Shown piece after piece: positions 56,301-63,889 of a stretch of DNA of 64,000 nt. The notes below the pieces were generated by a model. The model saw only the letters and a program-made list of their open reading frames with translations. It did not search any database and was not told the origin of the DNA. The DNA is taken from NCBI GenBank assembly GCA_030248215.1, contig JASANG010002174.1, positions 62,001 through 126,000 of the forward strand, in the 5' to 3' direction. The stretch comes from Enoplolaimus lenunculus. Its lineage: Eukaryota; Nematoda; Enoplea; Enoplida; Thoracostomopsidae. How positions within the stretch are numbered: position 1 is the first letter of the stretch; every line of letters starts with the position of its first letter. Position numbers and translations under genes: made by a program.

Positions 56301-57759
56301 ATTTAAGTCCATTCATCATATCTGTAGCTACCATTTTAGAAAGATGAGTGGATTACGTTTTATATAACTTTCGAAGCGAGTCTTTTGTTTCGCTAACTAA
56401 TAAACTGTCCAAATGCAACAGTAGAAAAATCCCCAAGCGGGGGTGACATGTGAAACGTTTCCTCCTGGCTAGTAGAAAAAGCTCAAAGAGGGGTTGACAC
56501 CTGAAACTGTACCTTCGGCCGACTCCCCTTCATCCGTATAGGTCCCACATAGACGTGGTAACCTTGAACCATATACGTCGTAAGGTAATCTAATGATAAA
56601 CCACGAAGGTATTTTTTCAGGTCGAAAAGAGATTGCCTTAGATACGTTAGAAATCGAAAAGAAAAATTTGGGTTTGAAACAAGAAGCTGAGATGCAACTG
56701 GTCAGTTGTGGACCTTTGCAAAAGAACAGAGGAGTCATCAAGTTTCCACCTGGCAATAATTATCTGGATGGGGTTACGGTAACGTTTACCTGTAAACCAG
56801 ACTATTTCCTTCACGGAGAGCAGCAACGAACGTGTCGTAATGGAACTTGGAGTCCTGGATGGTGGGCGTGGTGTCGAAGTAAGTGGATCCAGTATGATTT
56901 ATTTACTGAATCATTCAACATCCACCAAAGCAGTGGTGGATCAAGGCGATAGGGAAATGTAACTTCTTGTTGGGATACAGTTATTAATTTAACATTTTGT
57001 GTGCCTTTGGCGCAAGGAGGTCAACTCAAATTGTCGAAAGATTTGCTAAAAACACGGTTCAAAAAAGTAAAATTTCGTAAATAGAAAATGTTTCTTTTAC
57101 ACCGAAAGCGCCCGGAATCACCGCCGCCGCTGTGAAGAATACATCGTTTAATGGTTATCCGTCCAGAAAAGTACATTACTGACAGTGACGTATATCAGCC
57201 TAGTATATACGAGATGTGCAGATTTCTAAGTCTAATTCATTTCAATCAAAACGTAGAACAACAGTTGTTTATTGTGTTCATTTGTGCAATTTATTTTTTA
57301 GGTCGAAGCATTGAAACTGGCTTGAAATGGTTCACCGGAATTATTGTTTCGTTACTGTTTGTCGCGTTGATTGCTGCCATTTTATGCTGGTGCTATTGTG
57401 TGAACGTTCGCGGTCGCAAACACCGCGCAATGCATTATCGCCACGAAACAACAAGCGGTATGCCACCCCCACACGGCATTCAGCCCATATCTCAAGTCCA
57501 TCATCCAGGCGCTCAGCATCAAGCACCACCGATTAAAAAAGTTTCACCATCCATGGAATACAAATACCCACCACCGAGTCATCAGCCAGTACTAACGACC
57601 AAAGAAACGAAAACATTCAGTGTTCCAGTGATGGAAGGTGAACCTGTTCGTGTGTCGGGACAGTCGTATTTTGGTGGCTCGCAACCTCCGCTGCATACCA
57701 CAACTGCCGTTAATGCTCGCTCAGCAAATCCGTCCGCGTTTCACGAGACTTCTGCGTAA
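38159..57759 (+). CDS. Gene A: Mesh/SUSD2-like membrane protein (NIDO-AMOP-VWD-Sushi)
   Basis: Nineteen exons can be joined in phase to give 1373 residues: 38159-38390, 38753-38827, 39785-40106, 40563-40765, 41986-42122, 43102-43237, 43774-44109, 44886-45292, 45974-46120, 46672-46845, 47713-47784, 48997-49294, 50462-50616, 51859-52072, 53141-53282, 53795-53972, 55789-55966, 56621-56878, 57302-57759. Rough domain order: signal peptide (1-32), NIDO (about 225-395), E-set-like region (481-616), AMOP (about 645-815), VWD (about 825-1080), Sushi (about 1164-1221, four cysteines), transmembrane helix (about 1235-1254), and a 115-residue Pro/His/Gln-rich tail. The order and size match Drosophila Mesh, a smooth septate junction protein of gut epithelium, and vertebrate SUSD2. 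I infer an epithelial junction role. The usual GDPH at the VWD start reads GEPH. The start codon was chosen because it places a hydrophobic signal core at residues 15-28; an in-frame ATG lies 22 codons upstream. Confidence 0.93.
38430..38545. repeat. TATA-rich microsatellite in gene A intron 1
   Basis: About 110 bp of (TATA)n with occasional C, A and G interruptions, just after the exon 1 donor. Confidence 0.8.
38579..38640. mobile_element. Solo end of the telomere-array element
   Basis: GGGACCATGTACTATAGATC and AGGGCCGTAACAGCAGCATAAG match the terminus of 4347-4554 (AGGGCCGGAACAGTAGTATAAG). The rest of the element is absent. Confidence 0.55.
38753..38827 (+). CDS. Gene A exon 2
   Basis: 75 nt, phase 1 at both ends, so it is frame-neutral. 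It encodes AEFTGRITGRNLANINWNQV and a few more residues. The acceptor is tttttacag and the donor is gcag|gtaagg. No homologue was found in gene B. Confidence 0.75.
39785..40106 (+). CDS. Gene A exon 3
   Basis: 322 nt, phase 1 to 2. It encodes EGWWHLYPFGERYFDMDIGN, DLDFFFPYYGFRFNYTF and ISHVWYRIVSR. The acceptor is attttcag and the donor is ccag|gtgaat. Confidence 0.93.
40563..40765 (+). CDS. Gene A exon 4
   Basis: 203 nt, phase 2 to 1. It encodes RRLIGQREAGIQITPQSSFN, FKLPNGRPAFVNYGSDI and GRIEDPELLDRITRDIQYG. The acceptor is ttgttag and the donor is tacg|gtgagt. Confidence 0.92.
40893..41000. repeat. Two-copy tandem repeat, 53-54 bp unit
   Basis: Two adjacent near-identical units beginning TTGATTTGTTTTCTAAATAC and ending AACCAAAAGATGCCTG, in gene A intron 4. 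Confidence 0.8.
41372..41820. repeat. Near-identical 208-bp duplication with inverted junction
   Basis: Copies at 41372-41579 and 41613-41820 differ at one base. Copy 1 is followed by 14 nt (ATCAGTAGTACAAC) that are the exact reverse complement of the 14 nt after copy 2 (GTTGTACTACTGAT), then by a 19-nt inverted copy of the end of copy 1 (41594-41612). It lies in gene A intron 4. Confidence 0.92.
41986..42122 (+). CDS. Gene A exon 5 (NIDO)
   Basis: 137 nt, phase 1 to 0. It encodes GMVGARGFTADYALIVTWER and ends RWQNTFQ. The acceptor is attttcag and the donor is caa|gtaggt. Confidence 0.93.
42634..42835. mobile_element. Telomere-array TIR element with perfect 8-bp target duplication
   Basis: The left end AGCCCATGTTACTTTAAGGG and right end CCCTAAAAGTAACATTGGCC are inverted repeats. 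The flanks AAAACTGG (42626-42633) and AAAACTGG (42836-42843) are identical. The interior holds CTTAGG runs at 42714-42794. It lies in gene A intron 5 and is the TTACTTTAAG subfamily, as at 11461-11640. Confidence 0.88.
43102..43237 (+). CDS. Gene A exon 6 (NIDO)
   Basis: 136 nt, phase 0 to 1. It encodes MVIATDEIRSYAMFNYANVN and ends SAVVGFNG. The acceptor is cttttcag and the donor is ggag|gtagaa. Confidence 0.92.
43774..44109 (+). CDS. Gene A exon 7
   Basis: 336 nt, phase 1 at both ends. It encodes GNGTGFFEMPWSAEGNSYKL, WLARVDEEIQYGGC, GTMLGGFALNVSGPCY and IDMVIARCVVPVNSLYRTG. The acceptor ends ttttaag. Confidence 0.93.
44776..44820. repeat. Near-perfect hairpin in gene A intron 7
   Basis: Arms of 19 nt (GGGGTTAGCGAGTGACAAT, and its inverse with one mismatch) around a 7-nt A/T loop, 66 bp before the exon 8 acceptor. 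Confidence 0.9.
44886..45292 (+). CDS. Gene A exon 8 (E-set-like region)
   Basis: 407 nt, phase 1 to 0. It encodes GMVNIKLSIDGGKEYNFWNK, several N-glycosylation motifs (NLT, NIT), WGYWEDVEEHSFQEIGTIAR and YTFGVVQ. The acceptor is gttctag and the donor is cag|gtacat. Confidence 0.93.
45974..46120 (+). CDS. Gene A exon 9 (AMOP start)
   Basis: 147 nt, phase 0 at both ends, so it is frame-neutral. It encodes VRVTDDWMQSKGDGIQW, GIVPFGWYFRDVWDYELGSN and CLEWYD. The acceptor is tttacag and the donor is gat|gtaagt. No counterpart was found in gene B. Confidence 0.92.
46143..46504. mobile_element. CAAGAGTGGATGATC TIR element, best copy
   Basis: 362 bp in gene A intron 9. The left end CAATAGTGGATGATCACTCT and right end AGAGTGATCATCCACTCTTG are long inverted repeats (about 50 bp with few gaps). 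It is flanked by CTTTAAC on both sides (46136-46142 and 46505-46511). The interior has runs of C and G (GACCCCCCTCAA, GGGGGGGG). A CA start with a 7-8-bp duplication suggests hAT, by inference. Open frames across it are repeat translations. Confidence 0.88.
46672..46845 (+). CDS. Gene A exon 10 (AMOP core)
   Basis: 174 nt, phase 0. It encodes YDGRRYNFWMDLEP, CPCTLSQAVIDIGRFMPLYD and CPYTRGAFHCVLS. The acceptor is gtttcag and the donor is tcg|gtaaac. Confidence 0.93.
46846..47712. other. Gene A intron 10
   Basis: Contains decayed TTCACACGTGCAA-family sequence at about 47150-47530 (GGAATTCATGCTATTAAATTT, GCAAAAACTTGCACGTGG). Nothing else is recognised. Confidence 0.5.
47713..47784 (+). CDS. 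Gene A exon 11 (AMOP)
   Basis: 72 nt, phase 0. It encodes VNPIWSGSAQECCYDINGWL and MFSQ, the conserved CCYD block of AMOP. The acceptor is ttttctag and the donor is cag|gtataa. Confidence 0.92.
47951..48248. mobile_element. CAAGAGTGGATGATC element, diverged copy
   Basis: GGTACAAAATGTACCAACTC near the left, GACCCCCCTCCCTGATTAGG inside, and AACGCAACGTG, GTACCCAGTTGAACACTCTT and TGCTCTTG at the right. It lies in gene A intron 11. Confidence 0.65.
48745..48905. mobile_element. Telomere-array element, partial, in gene A intron 11
   Basis: AGAGTAAGCTTAAGCTTTAG followed by CTTAGG words at 48787-48862 and CACCTGTTCTTTACATTGCC at the right, a diverged terminus of the family. Confidence 0.6.
48997..49294 (+). 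CDS. Gene A exon 12 (AMOP end, VWD start)
   Basis: 298 nt, phase 0 to 1. It encodes DWEYNDNYLRFYSPGAPQRA, LMPYEMCCKWAGHCEFYWWR (end of AMOP) and then YGEPHFITYDGAQFTFNGKG, the first strands of a VWD domain. The acceptor is aatttag and the donor is aaag|gtatca. Confidence 0.93.
49295..50461. other. Gene A intron 12
   Basis: About 1.2 kb of AT-rich sequence. Nothing is recognised in it apart from a few CTAAGCCTGAGGC-like words near 49863. Confidence 0.4.
50462..50616 (+). CDS. Gene A exon 13 (VWD)
   Basis: 155 nt, phase 1 to 0. It encodes GYYVLSMMQSERHSMMVQVR, ATVITGVAAQDNNSDVVQ. The acceptor is gctttcag and the donor is cag|gtacgt. Confidence 0.9.
50617..51858. other. Gene A intron 13
   Basis: About 1.2 kb of AT-rich sequence. 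Near 51380-51550 and 51590-51720 are two inverted, diverged blocks (GCCGGCGTTTG against CAAACGCCGGC; ATATTTGAGCTTCT against AAAAGCTCAAATAT). These point to a decayed inverted-repeat element of about 340 bp. Confidence 0.5.
51859..52072 (+). CDS. Gene A exon 14 (VWD)
   Basis: 214 nt, phase 0 to 1. It encodes VFARKEFRRWRYRTDVYVDG and GVGVRVMEARGMLG. The acceptor is atttttag and the donor is cttg|gtaagg. Confidence 0.92.
52320..53090. repeat. Repeats in gene A intron 14
   Basis: The GATTCCGATTTCGA repeat at about 52320-52500 ends GGTTCGAGCCCTGC. A decayed GCCGGAGCAG-family element at about 52925-53090 has CCCCCCAAAATTACGGGG, CCCAAATGGGGGTA and TCTGTTCTGCCCCGG. Otherwise AT-rich. Confidence 0.5.
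53141..53282 (+). CDS. Gene A exon 15 (VWD)
   Basis: 142 nt, phase 1 to 2. It encodes VMVVLPPQYNESRIYRRRYD and ends RCKQYYR. The acceptor is cattcag and the donor is acag|gtaaag. Confidence 0.85.
53379..53627. mobile_element. CAAGAGTGGATGATC element, diverged copy in intron 15
   Basis: GGTACAAAATGTACC at the left; AAAAAACGCAACGTG, GTTCCCAGTTGGACACTCTC and CACTCTTG at the right. Confidence 0.65.
53795..53972 (+). CDS. Gene A exon 16 (VWD end)
   Basis: 178 nt, phase 2 to 0. It encodes TMGLLGTFNGDIQDEFTTPD, the GLLGxFNGD block typical of VWD domains, and ends SKHSLLFQ. The acceptor is attgcag and the donor is cag|gtcagt. Confidence 0.93.
53991..54276. repeat. 22-bp minisatellite, 13 copies, in gene A intron 16
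   Basis: Exactly 286 bp made of 13 copies of a 22-nt unit that starts AATTTAATTCGGTTCTGTTT, with only a few single-base changes between copies. It begins 18 bp after the exon 16 donor. Confidence 0.95.
54277..55788. other. Rest of gene A intron 16
   Basis: About 1.5 kb of AT-rich sequence with AAGCTTAAGC-like words near 54730-54750. No gene or clear element. Confidence 0.4.
55789..55966 (+). CDS. Gene A exon 17
   Basis: 178 nt, phase 0 to 1. It encodes EVHQAIYDPLEFSRNQLRFQ, VHSVCQGIQSCMYDYLMTG, the region between VWD and Sushi. The acceptor is gtctttag and the donor is acag|gtacaa. Confidence 0.92.
55967..56620. other. Gene A intron 17
   Basis: AT-rich. Near 56420-56510 two similar pieces (AGTAGAAAAATCCCCAAGCG and AGTAGAAAAAGCTCAAAGAG, each followed by a GACA-type word and TGAAAC) look like a short diverged tandem duplication. 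Confidence 0.45.
56621..56878 (+). CDS. Gene A exon 18 (Sushi/CCP)
   Basis: 258 nt, phase 1 at both ends, as usual for Sushi exons. It encodes VSCGPLQKNRGVIKFPPG, VTVTFTCKPDYFLHG and RTCRNGTWSPGWWAWC, with the four Sushi cysteines. The acceptor is ttttttcag and the donor is cgaa|gtaagt. Confidence 0.95.
57302..57759 (+). CDS. Gene A exon 19 (transmembrane helix and tail)
   Basis: 458 nt from acceptor ttttttag to the TAA stop. It encodes WFTGIIVSLLFVALIAAILC (membrane helix), a basic stop-transfer stretch (NVRGRKHR) and a cytoplasmic tail with PPPHGIQPISQ, YKYPPPSHQP and SYFGGSQPP, ending FHETSA. Confidence 0.95.
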
Positions 57760-57835
57760 ACATTCGCCAACTTGTTATATATAGCGTGTCTTCATTGCAT
57801 AATATTTTGATTTGTATGTTAGTATCATGGTAAAA

Positions 57836-58197
57836 CCGGAGGGCTGCCTACGGTTCGTATTCCGGCCGAATATAGGCCTCCGGCTTTGGTTCCGGCTTCG
57901 GTAGAATTTTCGCCAGAGGTGCTGGCAATTTCGGTTGTAAAAATTTGCGTAGTTTTGCAAAGTTTATCTGTTTAGCGCGTTTTTTGTCACATTTTTCAGG
58001 AATAAATTTTCGAAATTTCGCACAAAATTAGCGTAGACCAAAACAACTTAATAACATATTGCAAATATTGGCAAAAAATTTACTAATTAACCATCATTTT
58101 TACTACGTAATTTTGCCTCATCTCCGGCTCCGGCAAGTTTCGTTGACCTCCGGCTTCGGCTCCGGTATTTTTCACCTCCGGTTGCACCCTGATAAGT
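57836..58197. repeat. CTCCGGCTTCGG repeat just past gene A
   Basis: Same layout as 25850-26240: GGAGG...CCGGCTTTGGTTCC and GCCAGAGGTGC at the left, a TTTAGCGCGTTTTTTG middle, and CATCTCCGGCTCCGG ... CCGGTTGCACCCTG at the right. It begins 77 bp after the stop codon of gene A. Confidence 0.7.
58001..58006 (+). terminator. Possible polyadenylation signal for gene A
   Basis: AATAAA, 242 bp after the stop. No canonical AATAAA lies in the 77 bp of unique sequence between the stop and the repeat, so the first canonical signal is inside the repeat. A variant signal nearer the stop cannot be excluded. Confidence 0.35.
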
Positions 58198-58739
58198 ATG
58201 TGTATACAGGGGTGCATATAAAAGTAGCGGCAGAGTGATATACTCTCTCCCTAAATTTTTAGGGGGACAAAAAAGCCATTTTAACACGGCTTAAAATAAC
58301 CTGAATTTTGTAGGCCAAAAAATCTATTCACATGAGAAATTATACTCTCGTGAAGTGAAATGATGGCTGCACTCCTGTGTTTGTATTTAATTTTCAATCG
58401 CTTCTTGTGGTTTTATTACAATATTACATGATTGCAACTAGTAGCTGGAATAAATATCGGTAGTTATAAAAAATCATGCAGAAACTATCTCCAACATATT
58501 TGGCTTGTTGTTGGCCTATTGGCGCGTATATATATGTTTCTACATAATTTCTACGATTTCTTTTACTTGAAAATGAAATCTATTTTGAAATGATTACCTA
58601 CGGTCTCATACCCAAAATCACTAGTTTTATGCTTTCGGAAACAGAAATATTCATAATTTTGTAAATATATAATATTTCATCTGACGGAGTTATCTGTTTA
58701 TATTTATCGTTTAGTATAAATTGTTTTATATGTTTAATC

Positions 58740-59030
58740 TCTAAAGACATATTCACACGTGCAAGTTGTTGCAGCGAGCACTGGCTGAAAACGCTATTCA
58801 CGTACTTTAAGGACGTGTAAAAGCACGGTTTTAGATTGGCCAATCAAATGTAGATGCAATAAATTCAGTCAACAACCGCCTGCGTTCACACGTGCGGATT
58901 AAATTTAATAGCATGACTTCCAGTGAGTAGCTGCGCGAGCCTCAAAGCTGTTTGTGACCGAACTTGCACATAAAAGTTATTAGTTGCACATGCAAGTTTT
59001 TGCTGCAAAAACTATCCCGTGTGAATAATG
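58740..59030. mobile_element. TTCACACGTGCAA element, diverged copy
   Basis: ATTCACACGTGCAAGTTGTT near the left, TTCACACGTGCGGATTAAAT in the middle, and GCAAAAACTATCCCGTGTGAAT at the right, the inverse of the left end. Confidence 0.55.
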
Positions 59031-59460
59031 CTTGACATTGTATATAATTGTATTGAAGATACTTTTTTCACTGATTCATACAAACGAATTTTAGATGCCT
59101 TCTGTAGTAGAATGGCAGATGCTTAGGAAACATTTTTGTGAAAGAACAACAAACGTAATTGTAATAATACTTTTTGCAATAGTGAATTAGTTCTAAACCT
59201 GATTTATAAACTCAACACACAAATAGTGTTGGTTAAAGAATTTGTAGGCATTGTTCTTCGCACTTCTGTATCTTAACAAAATTGATTACATGGTTAAGCT
59301 ATTTTATTGTTGTTTTGTACCATTATTTGTTGCATCATCACGCCCGCAACCTGGTCTGAGCGCTAAGGGCTTAAAATTGTCTGAAGAAGCATGCAATGAT
59401 TTCACATGACACATTTCTAAGAAGCGGAAATTTTTCCTACGGGGGCAATACTTTGCGCCC
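59031..59460. other. No recognised feature
   Basis: AT-rich sequence without a supported gene or placed repeat. Confidence 0.35.
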
Positions 59461-59464
59461 CCTT

Positions 59465-59525
59465 TGACTACGAGCCCATGTAAGTATATATTGATAGATA
59501 GCTCGTATCTAAACGAGCCCGTAGT
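59465..59525. repeat. Short inverted repeat
   Basis: CTTTGACTACGAGCCC near 59463 and its inverse GAGCCCGTAGTCAAG near 59513 form a 60-bp hairpin. Related to the CCGTAGCCA ends of the element at 59899-60060. Confidence 0.55.
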
Positions 59526-59898
59526 CAAGAAGGAGCCAGGGTGGCTCAGCCTCCCTGGAAAAAATTTAGCCTCTCTAAAAAACTTTCAACCTTGCTTGCT
59601 AGTCATTGGATACCCTTGTATTCCCATCCTGAGAAATTTTCAGCCCCCCAGCAATGTGAGCTGGCTACAAGCCTGTGCCTAGATATACCGATTTAGCTCT
59701 ATTCGTCACGGTGTGAATTGGATAATGAATAAGACGTTAGTGATCGGGAATCCAGCAAACAGGTCATACGTTTGCTGCACCGTAAACATATTGTTTTGTA
59801 AATGTCATATTGACGTAAAAATTATAATCAATCTTATTTTTGCTGTCATTAAAGCTTATCGTTGTTGATACAATTGTTACAAGTTGATCTGAACTCAC

Positions 59899-60060
59899 GT
59901 CCGTAGCCAGCTGACCTTGCTGGGGGGGGGGCTAAACATTTTTCATAAGGGACATTCAAGGGTTTTCAATGAGTTACAAGCAAGGTTGAAAACTTTCTAG
60001 GGGGGCCATAATTTTTCCAGGGGGCCTGAGCAGTGCCTTGGCCCCCCCTTGGCTACGGAC
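59899..60060. mobile_element. GTCCGTAGCCA TIR element
   Basis: GTCCGTAGCCA at the left and TGGCTACGGAC at the right are perfect inverted repeats around GGGGGGGG and GGCCCCCCC runs. A diverged relative of the interior lies inverted at 59525-59680 (AAAACTTTCAACCTTGCTTG). Confidence 0.75.
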
Positions 60061-60488
60061 CTGTCTGAACTTAAACCAGCTTCTAAAATTAAAATGCATC
60101 GTTTTACAAATTAATCATAGCCGAAACGCGCAAGCTCATTCAAAAGCATTCAAAAGATTCGGCAACAAACACTCACAGCGTACTGCTGTGCTTGAATTCT
60201 ATTATTGTTTCTACTGTAATGTGGCCTCTGTATTGAGTTTGAATTGATAAGAGGAGTCTATATCTCAAATTTGAATCGGTAAACTTGTGTTGTATACTAT
60301 TAGTGCTTTTTCTACAACAAGTTGGCACATCATGTCGAAATTTTTACTCGTCTTTAACATATAAATGTGAAGGAAGTCTGGCATGAACAATTTGGACCCG
60401 TTTACGAGGCTATATATATAGGTAGCAAAGTTTTGCCGCATTTGTTCGCGTACACAATGTGTATTTTTTAACCAATACATGACAGGTA

Positions 60489-60698
60489 CACCGCAAAAAA
60501 TAGTGAGTCAAATTGACTTCCTCCGAAATAGGCTCTACGGGGCTACAATTACTGAGTCAAATTTGATTCCGCCAAAGCTAAATTCGACTCACTAAAGTCG
60601 CATGTTTGACTCTTGCAGAGTCGAATTTGACTCAGTTTGTGTAGTTCTATCGAGCATATTTCGGAGGAAGTCAATTTGACTCGCCATTTTTTGCAGTG
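60489..60698. mobile_element. CACTGCAAAAAAT palindromic element, copy 2
   Basis: Starts CACCGCAAAAAATAGTGAGT and ends ACTCGCCATTTTTTGCAGTG, flanked by TA on both sides, 210 bp. The same GAGTCAAATTTGACTC layout as at 24686-24894. Confidence 0.8.
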
Positions 60699-60709
60699 TA
60701 TGTGAAAAT

Positions 60710-63075
60710 TGCCACATGGTGTAAGCATATTATAGTCGAAGATGTATAAAATTAATGTGTGGTTTGAATAATTGTATATTTGCAATACTTGTCTGCATAA
60801 ATGCTTTTGCGCAGTGTTGAACTGGACCAAAATAGCTTGTGTAGTTGTGACTGTTGCTGTATTTTTCGATTGTTCGATTTTATGGATATAGCACTTTTTC
60901 AAATTTGCACTGAGTCTCGTTTTTGCAAAATTTAATTTGTGTACAATATATATTATCATTTATGTTATCTTTGTGAATATATCAATGGTTTCGCTGTTCG
61001 CCTACTATAAACATGGTCGGAATCCTCGTTATTTTAACGTTTCTTGCATTGAGTGTATTTCATGAGCAACTCCAGCACATAGTTTTTAACAATTATTACG
61101 CCTACGCATTTGCAACACACAATTTCCGCAAGAGGTAAAAACATGTCAGACTCGAAAGTCGGTGCTCCTGTAGCTTGGTTTGTTGTGATAAAGTTTTCTT
61201 AGTCGAGACCATTTTAGTTCGCATCCTCGCTTGAAATTTCGATTTGAAATGGAATAGAGAAACTATTCGTGTGGGAACTGGTAAAATTGAGTGGCGTTTA
61301 TCATGATTTTGCGAGTGAATTTTGTAATTATTTTGAAACATCCATGACTATCACTGTAATCAACTTACTGTAATCGTAGCTTAGCATTAACTTTGTAATT
61401 TTCTGGCACTTTATAGCTTTAAACAAGCTAAGCATAAAAATCACATTTCAATCTAATTACATGCAGAACAAAGCTGGCCTAAAAGACGTTGGCAGTTCAA
61501 ATTGGACTCTGACCTTATTTAGGGTTTTCCCTTGCAATTGTTTCGCTTGTTTCTTTATTGCAAATGCATAGACAGGGTGTAAAGTGATACAAAAAATAAC
61601 GGAGGAGAAAACCATCAAAATAACGGAAACGGAAAGTCGGATATTGAAGTATACAAATTTCCAAAATGTTATATTTTTCTGCCAACACAATTGTGAGGCG
61701 TGCATTTGTTTTATTTTTCTGCCAAGACAATTGACACGTGCATTTAAACCACCAATTTTTGACTAAATTTTAAAGAAAAAATGATGGATGCATCGAAAAT
61801 TTTAAATTTTGAAAATTAATATTATATTTTGAACAATTGCAGCTTATCTGTAACGAAAAATCACGAGATATATACGTGATTTATTTCTAAACGGAAACGG
61901 ACACAAATTTTTACTGGAAACGGAAACAGAAACGGATATCCGGTTACACCCTGCTTATATACTTATGTCTGCATTGATGTTAGAGGTAAACTAACGTATT
62001 AACATTGCGTAGTTAACATGCAGTAAATGTATGACTTATCTCTTGAATATCATAGGTAATCTTAAATTTGGTGGCTGATTCACAGCGCCAGCGGTAGATA
62101 GAAAATGGGGATTTTGTGCCCCCACCGTTTCTATCTGGTACCGGCAATTTTTGTGGTGCGATACCGTACAGTTTCAGTTTGACTCCTTCCTGCAGGTTAT
62201 GGGTTACAATACCGGCTTAAGAAGCTCTCACTTCATTAATAGATCGTATGTCAAAATTCTGTTACTTTGTTAACTTAAGCATTATATGGTTTTTGAATTT
62301 AACGCAATTTAAATGTTAGAATTTAAAGTACTGAAGCAAAGGATACTGATTTTAAAAGAAATCTGTCACTAAAACAATAGAGAAATTAAAGGAATGGACG
62401 AATAAAATAAGACATCAGCCACAAAAGATTTGGTTTTAAGCGACCAATGTTTCCTGTAGCGCTAATAAACATTATCACTCGGCGATGCAAATGAAATTAT
62501 TTCAAAGGCGCAGCCGCCATTGTGGTTCAAGGGTTGGTTTTACGACTCGAATTTCGAAAACGGTTAACATGTTGCGTTTTGTCTCTTGAAATCACAATGG
62601 CCAGATGCAACAGTGGTTTAAAAGCTTACCTTTCCCCAAATTACTTAGTTGAGATGGTCTTGCGTTCAAAGACGTAAGAATGATTTTGTAACGAATATAC
62701 ATCTGTCCATTCATAAACAGATGCGTTTAAAAAGATAAAAAATCTCAATACGCAGGTTTAGAATTTAAAACTCAGATCATTTATTCAAGGTGATTTAAGC
62801 ATTTTGGTACGGGATTCTCTGAATTCAAATTTCAACTTGAGTTTGTAGCTCGATTGTTACACACCCGTTTGCTTGCCACACTGGCAAACGAACCGGAACA
62901 CGTGTTTTAAAACAAACTTATTGCAATTAATGACGTGGTATGCAGACGCTGGTTTAGGTTCCTTTGGATTATTTTTCAGTCGGTGTTTGCCAAAAAAATT
63001 GAGCTCGGAAGAAAACCTAAATGCTTATTTCGATTTCTTATTGCTTCTACCCTGTATTTCATGTTCAAGTTTGAT
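60710..63075. other. No gene recognised
   Basis: AT-rich sequence. Near 61590-61955 there are GGAAACGGA words ending ATCCGGTTACACCCTGC, a member of the GATTCCGATTTCGG repeat group. No gene could be supported. Confidence 0.4.
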
Positions 63076-63083
63076 GTTTTAAC

Positions 63084-63410
63084 AGTGCCGGAGCAGAAAA
63101 GGGGTTGAGGATCCCATTAACTGCAGCGTGGGAGCTCCTAACGGTGAATCTTAGCAAAATTATAGGCCAGCGAGTGCAGCGAGCAAGAAAATTTGTTGAC
63201 ATTTAGCAACCTGACCATTCTTTAAAGTCTGTGTAGTATGCGGAACCACTATAAGAATCAAGGTAATATAAAATAGTGTCGCAAACTCGCGAGCGAAGCA
63301 GACGGGAAGCCAGACACATTTCAAAACTTCGGCGGGTTTTGTTTCAACCGGTTAGGGTGGGGACCTTTAGGGGTGCCTCCAAATGGGGGTATGGGAGTCG
63401 CTGCTCCAGC
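63084..63410. mobile_element. GCCGGAGCAG TIR element, copy with longer middle
   Basis: CAGTGCCGGAGCAGAAAAGG at the left and GTCGCTGCTCCAGC at the right. The middle has GCGAGCGAAGCAG and GTTTCAACCGGTTAGGG as in the other copies, plus about 100 bp more. Confidence 0.7.
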
Positions 63411-63504
63411 CGTGTATTTCAAGACTTCATTTTTTGGCATTTGGGTATCTTCGCCTTGTGAAATGATCGACAGATGCTTAAAAATTGTCACATAATTTGT
63501 ATTT

Positions 63505-63665
63505 TACCCTTTCTCACATAAATATTTGCAATTTCACATGAATGTAATTTAAAGGTGAGATTCGAACGCCAGTCTCACGGGTGGGAGGCGTTTACGATGA
63601 CCACTAAGCTATAAAGAGCTTGACGCTCGAGCCCAAAGGGGCTCTCACGTCTTGTGGAGATTCAA
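63505..63665 (-). repeat. tRNA-derived SINE, minus-strand copy
   Basis: Read on the minus strand: CACAAGACGTGAGAGCCCC, CTCGAGCGTCAAG, A-box-like TAGCTTAGTGG, B box GTTCGAATC and a tail ending GAGAAAGGGTAA. It is the copy with the best promoter boxes. Confidence 0.72.
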
Positions 63666-63889
63666 CACTGCCCATATATGTTATAAATGTTAAACACTGC
63701 TCACAGTGTGTGTATTGCTTGTACATTATTGTATTTAGTTGCTCGTAGTATAATCTATTAGCGAAAGGGTTAATATACAGAACGGTAATCTGAATGAAAA
63801 ATATTTTCGTTTCGATGTTAATTGGTTTCGTATATTCTTAATAAGATTTAAAATATCCGGGTCATACATTGTACTATAGTAACTCAAAT

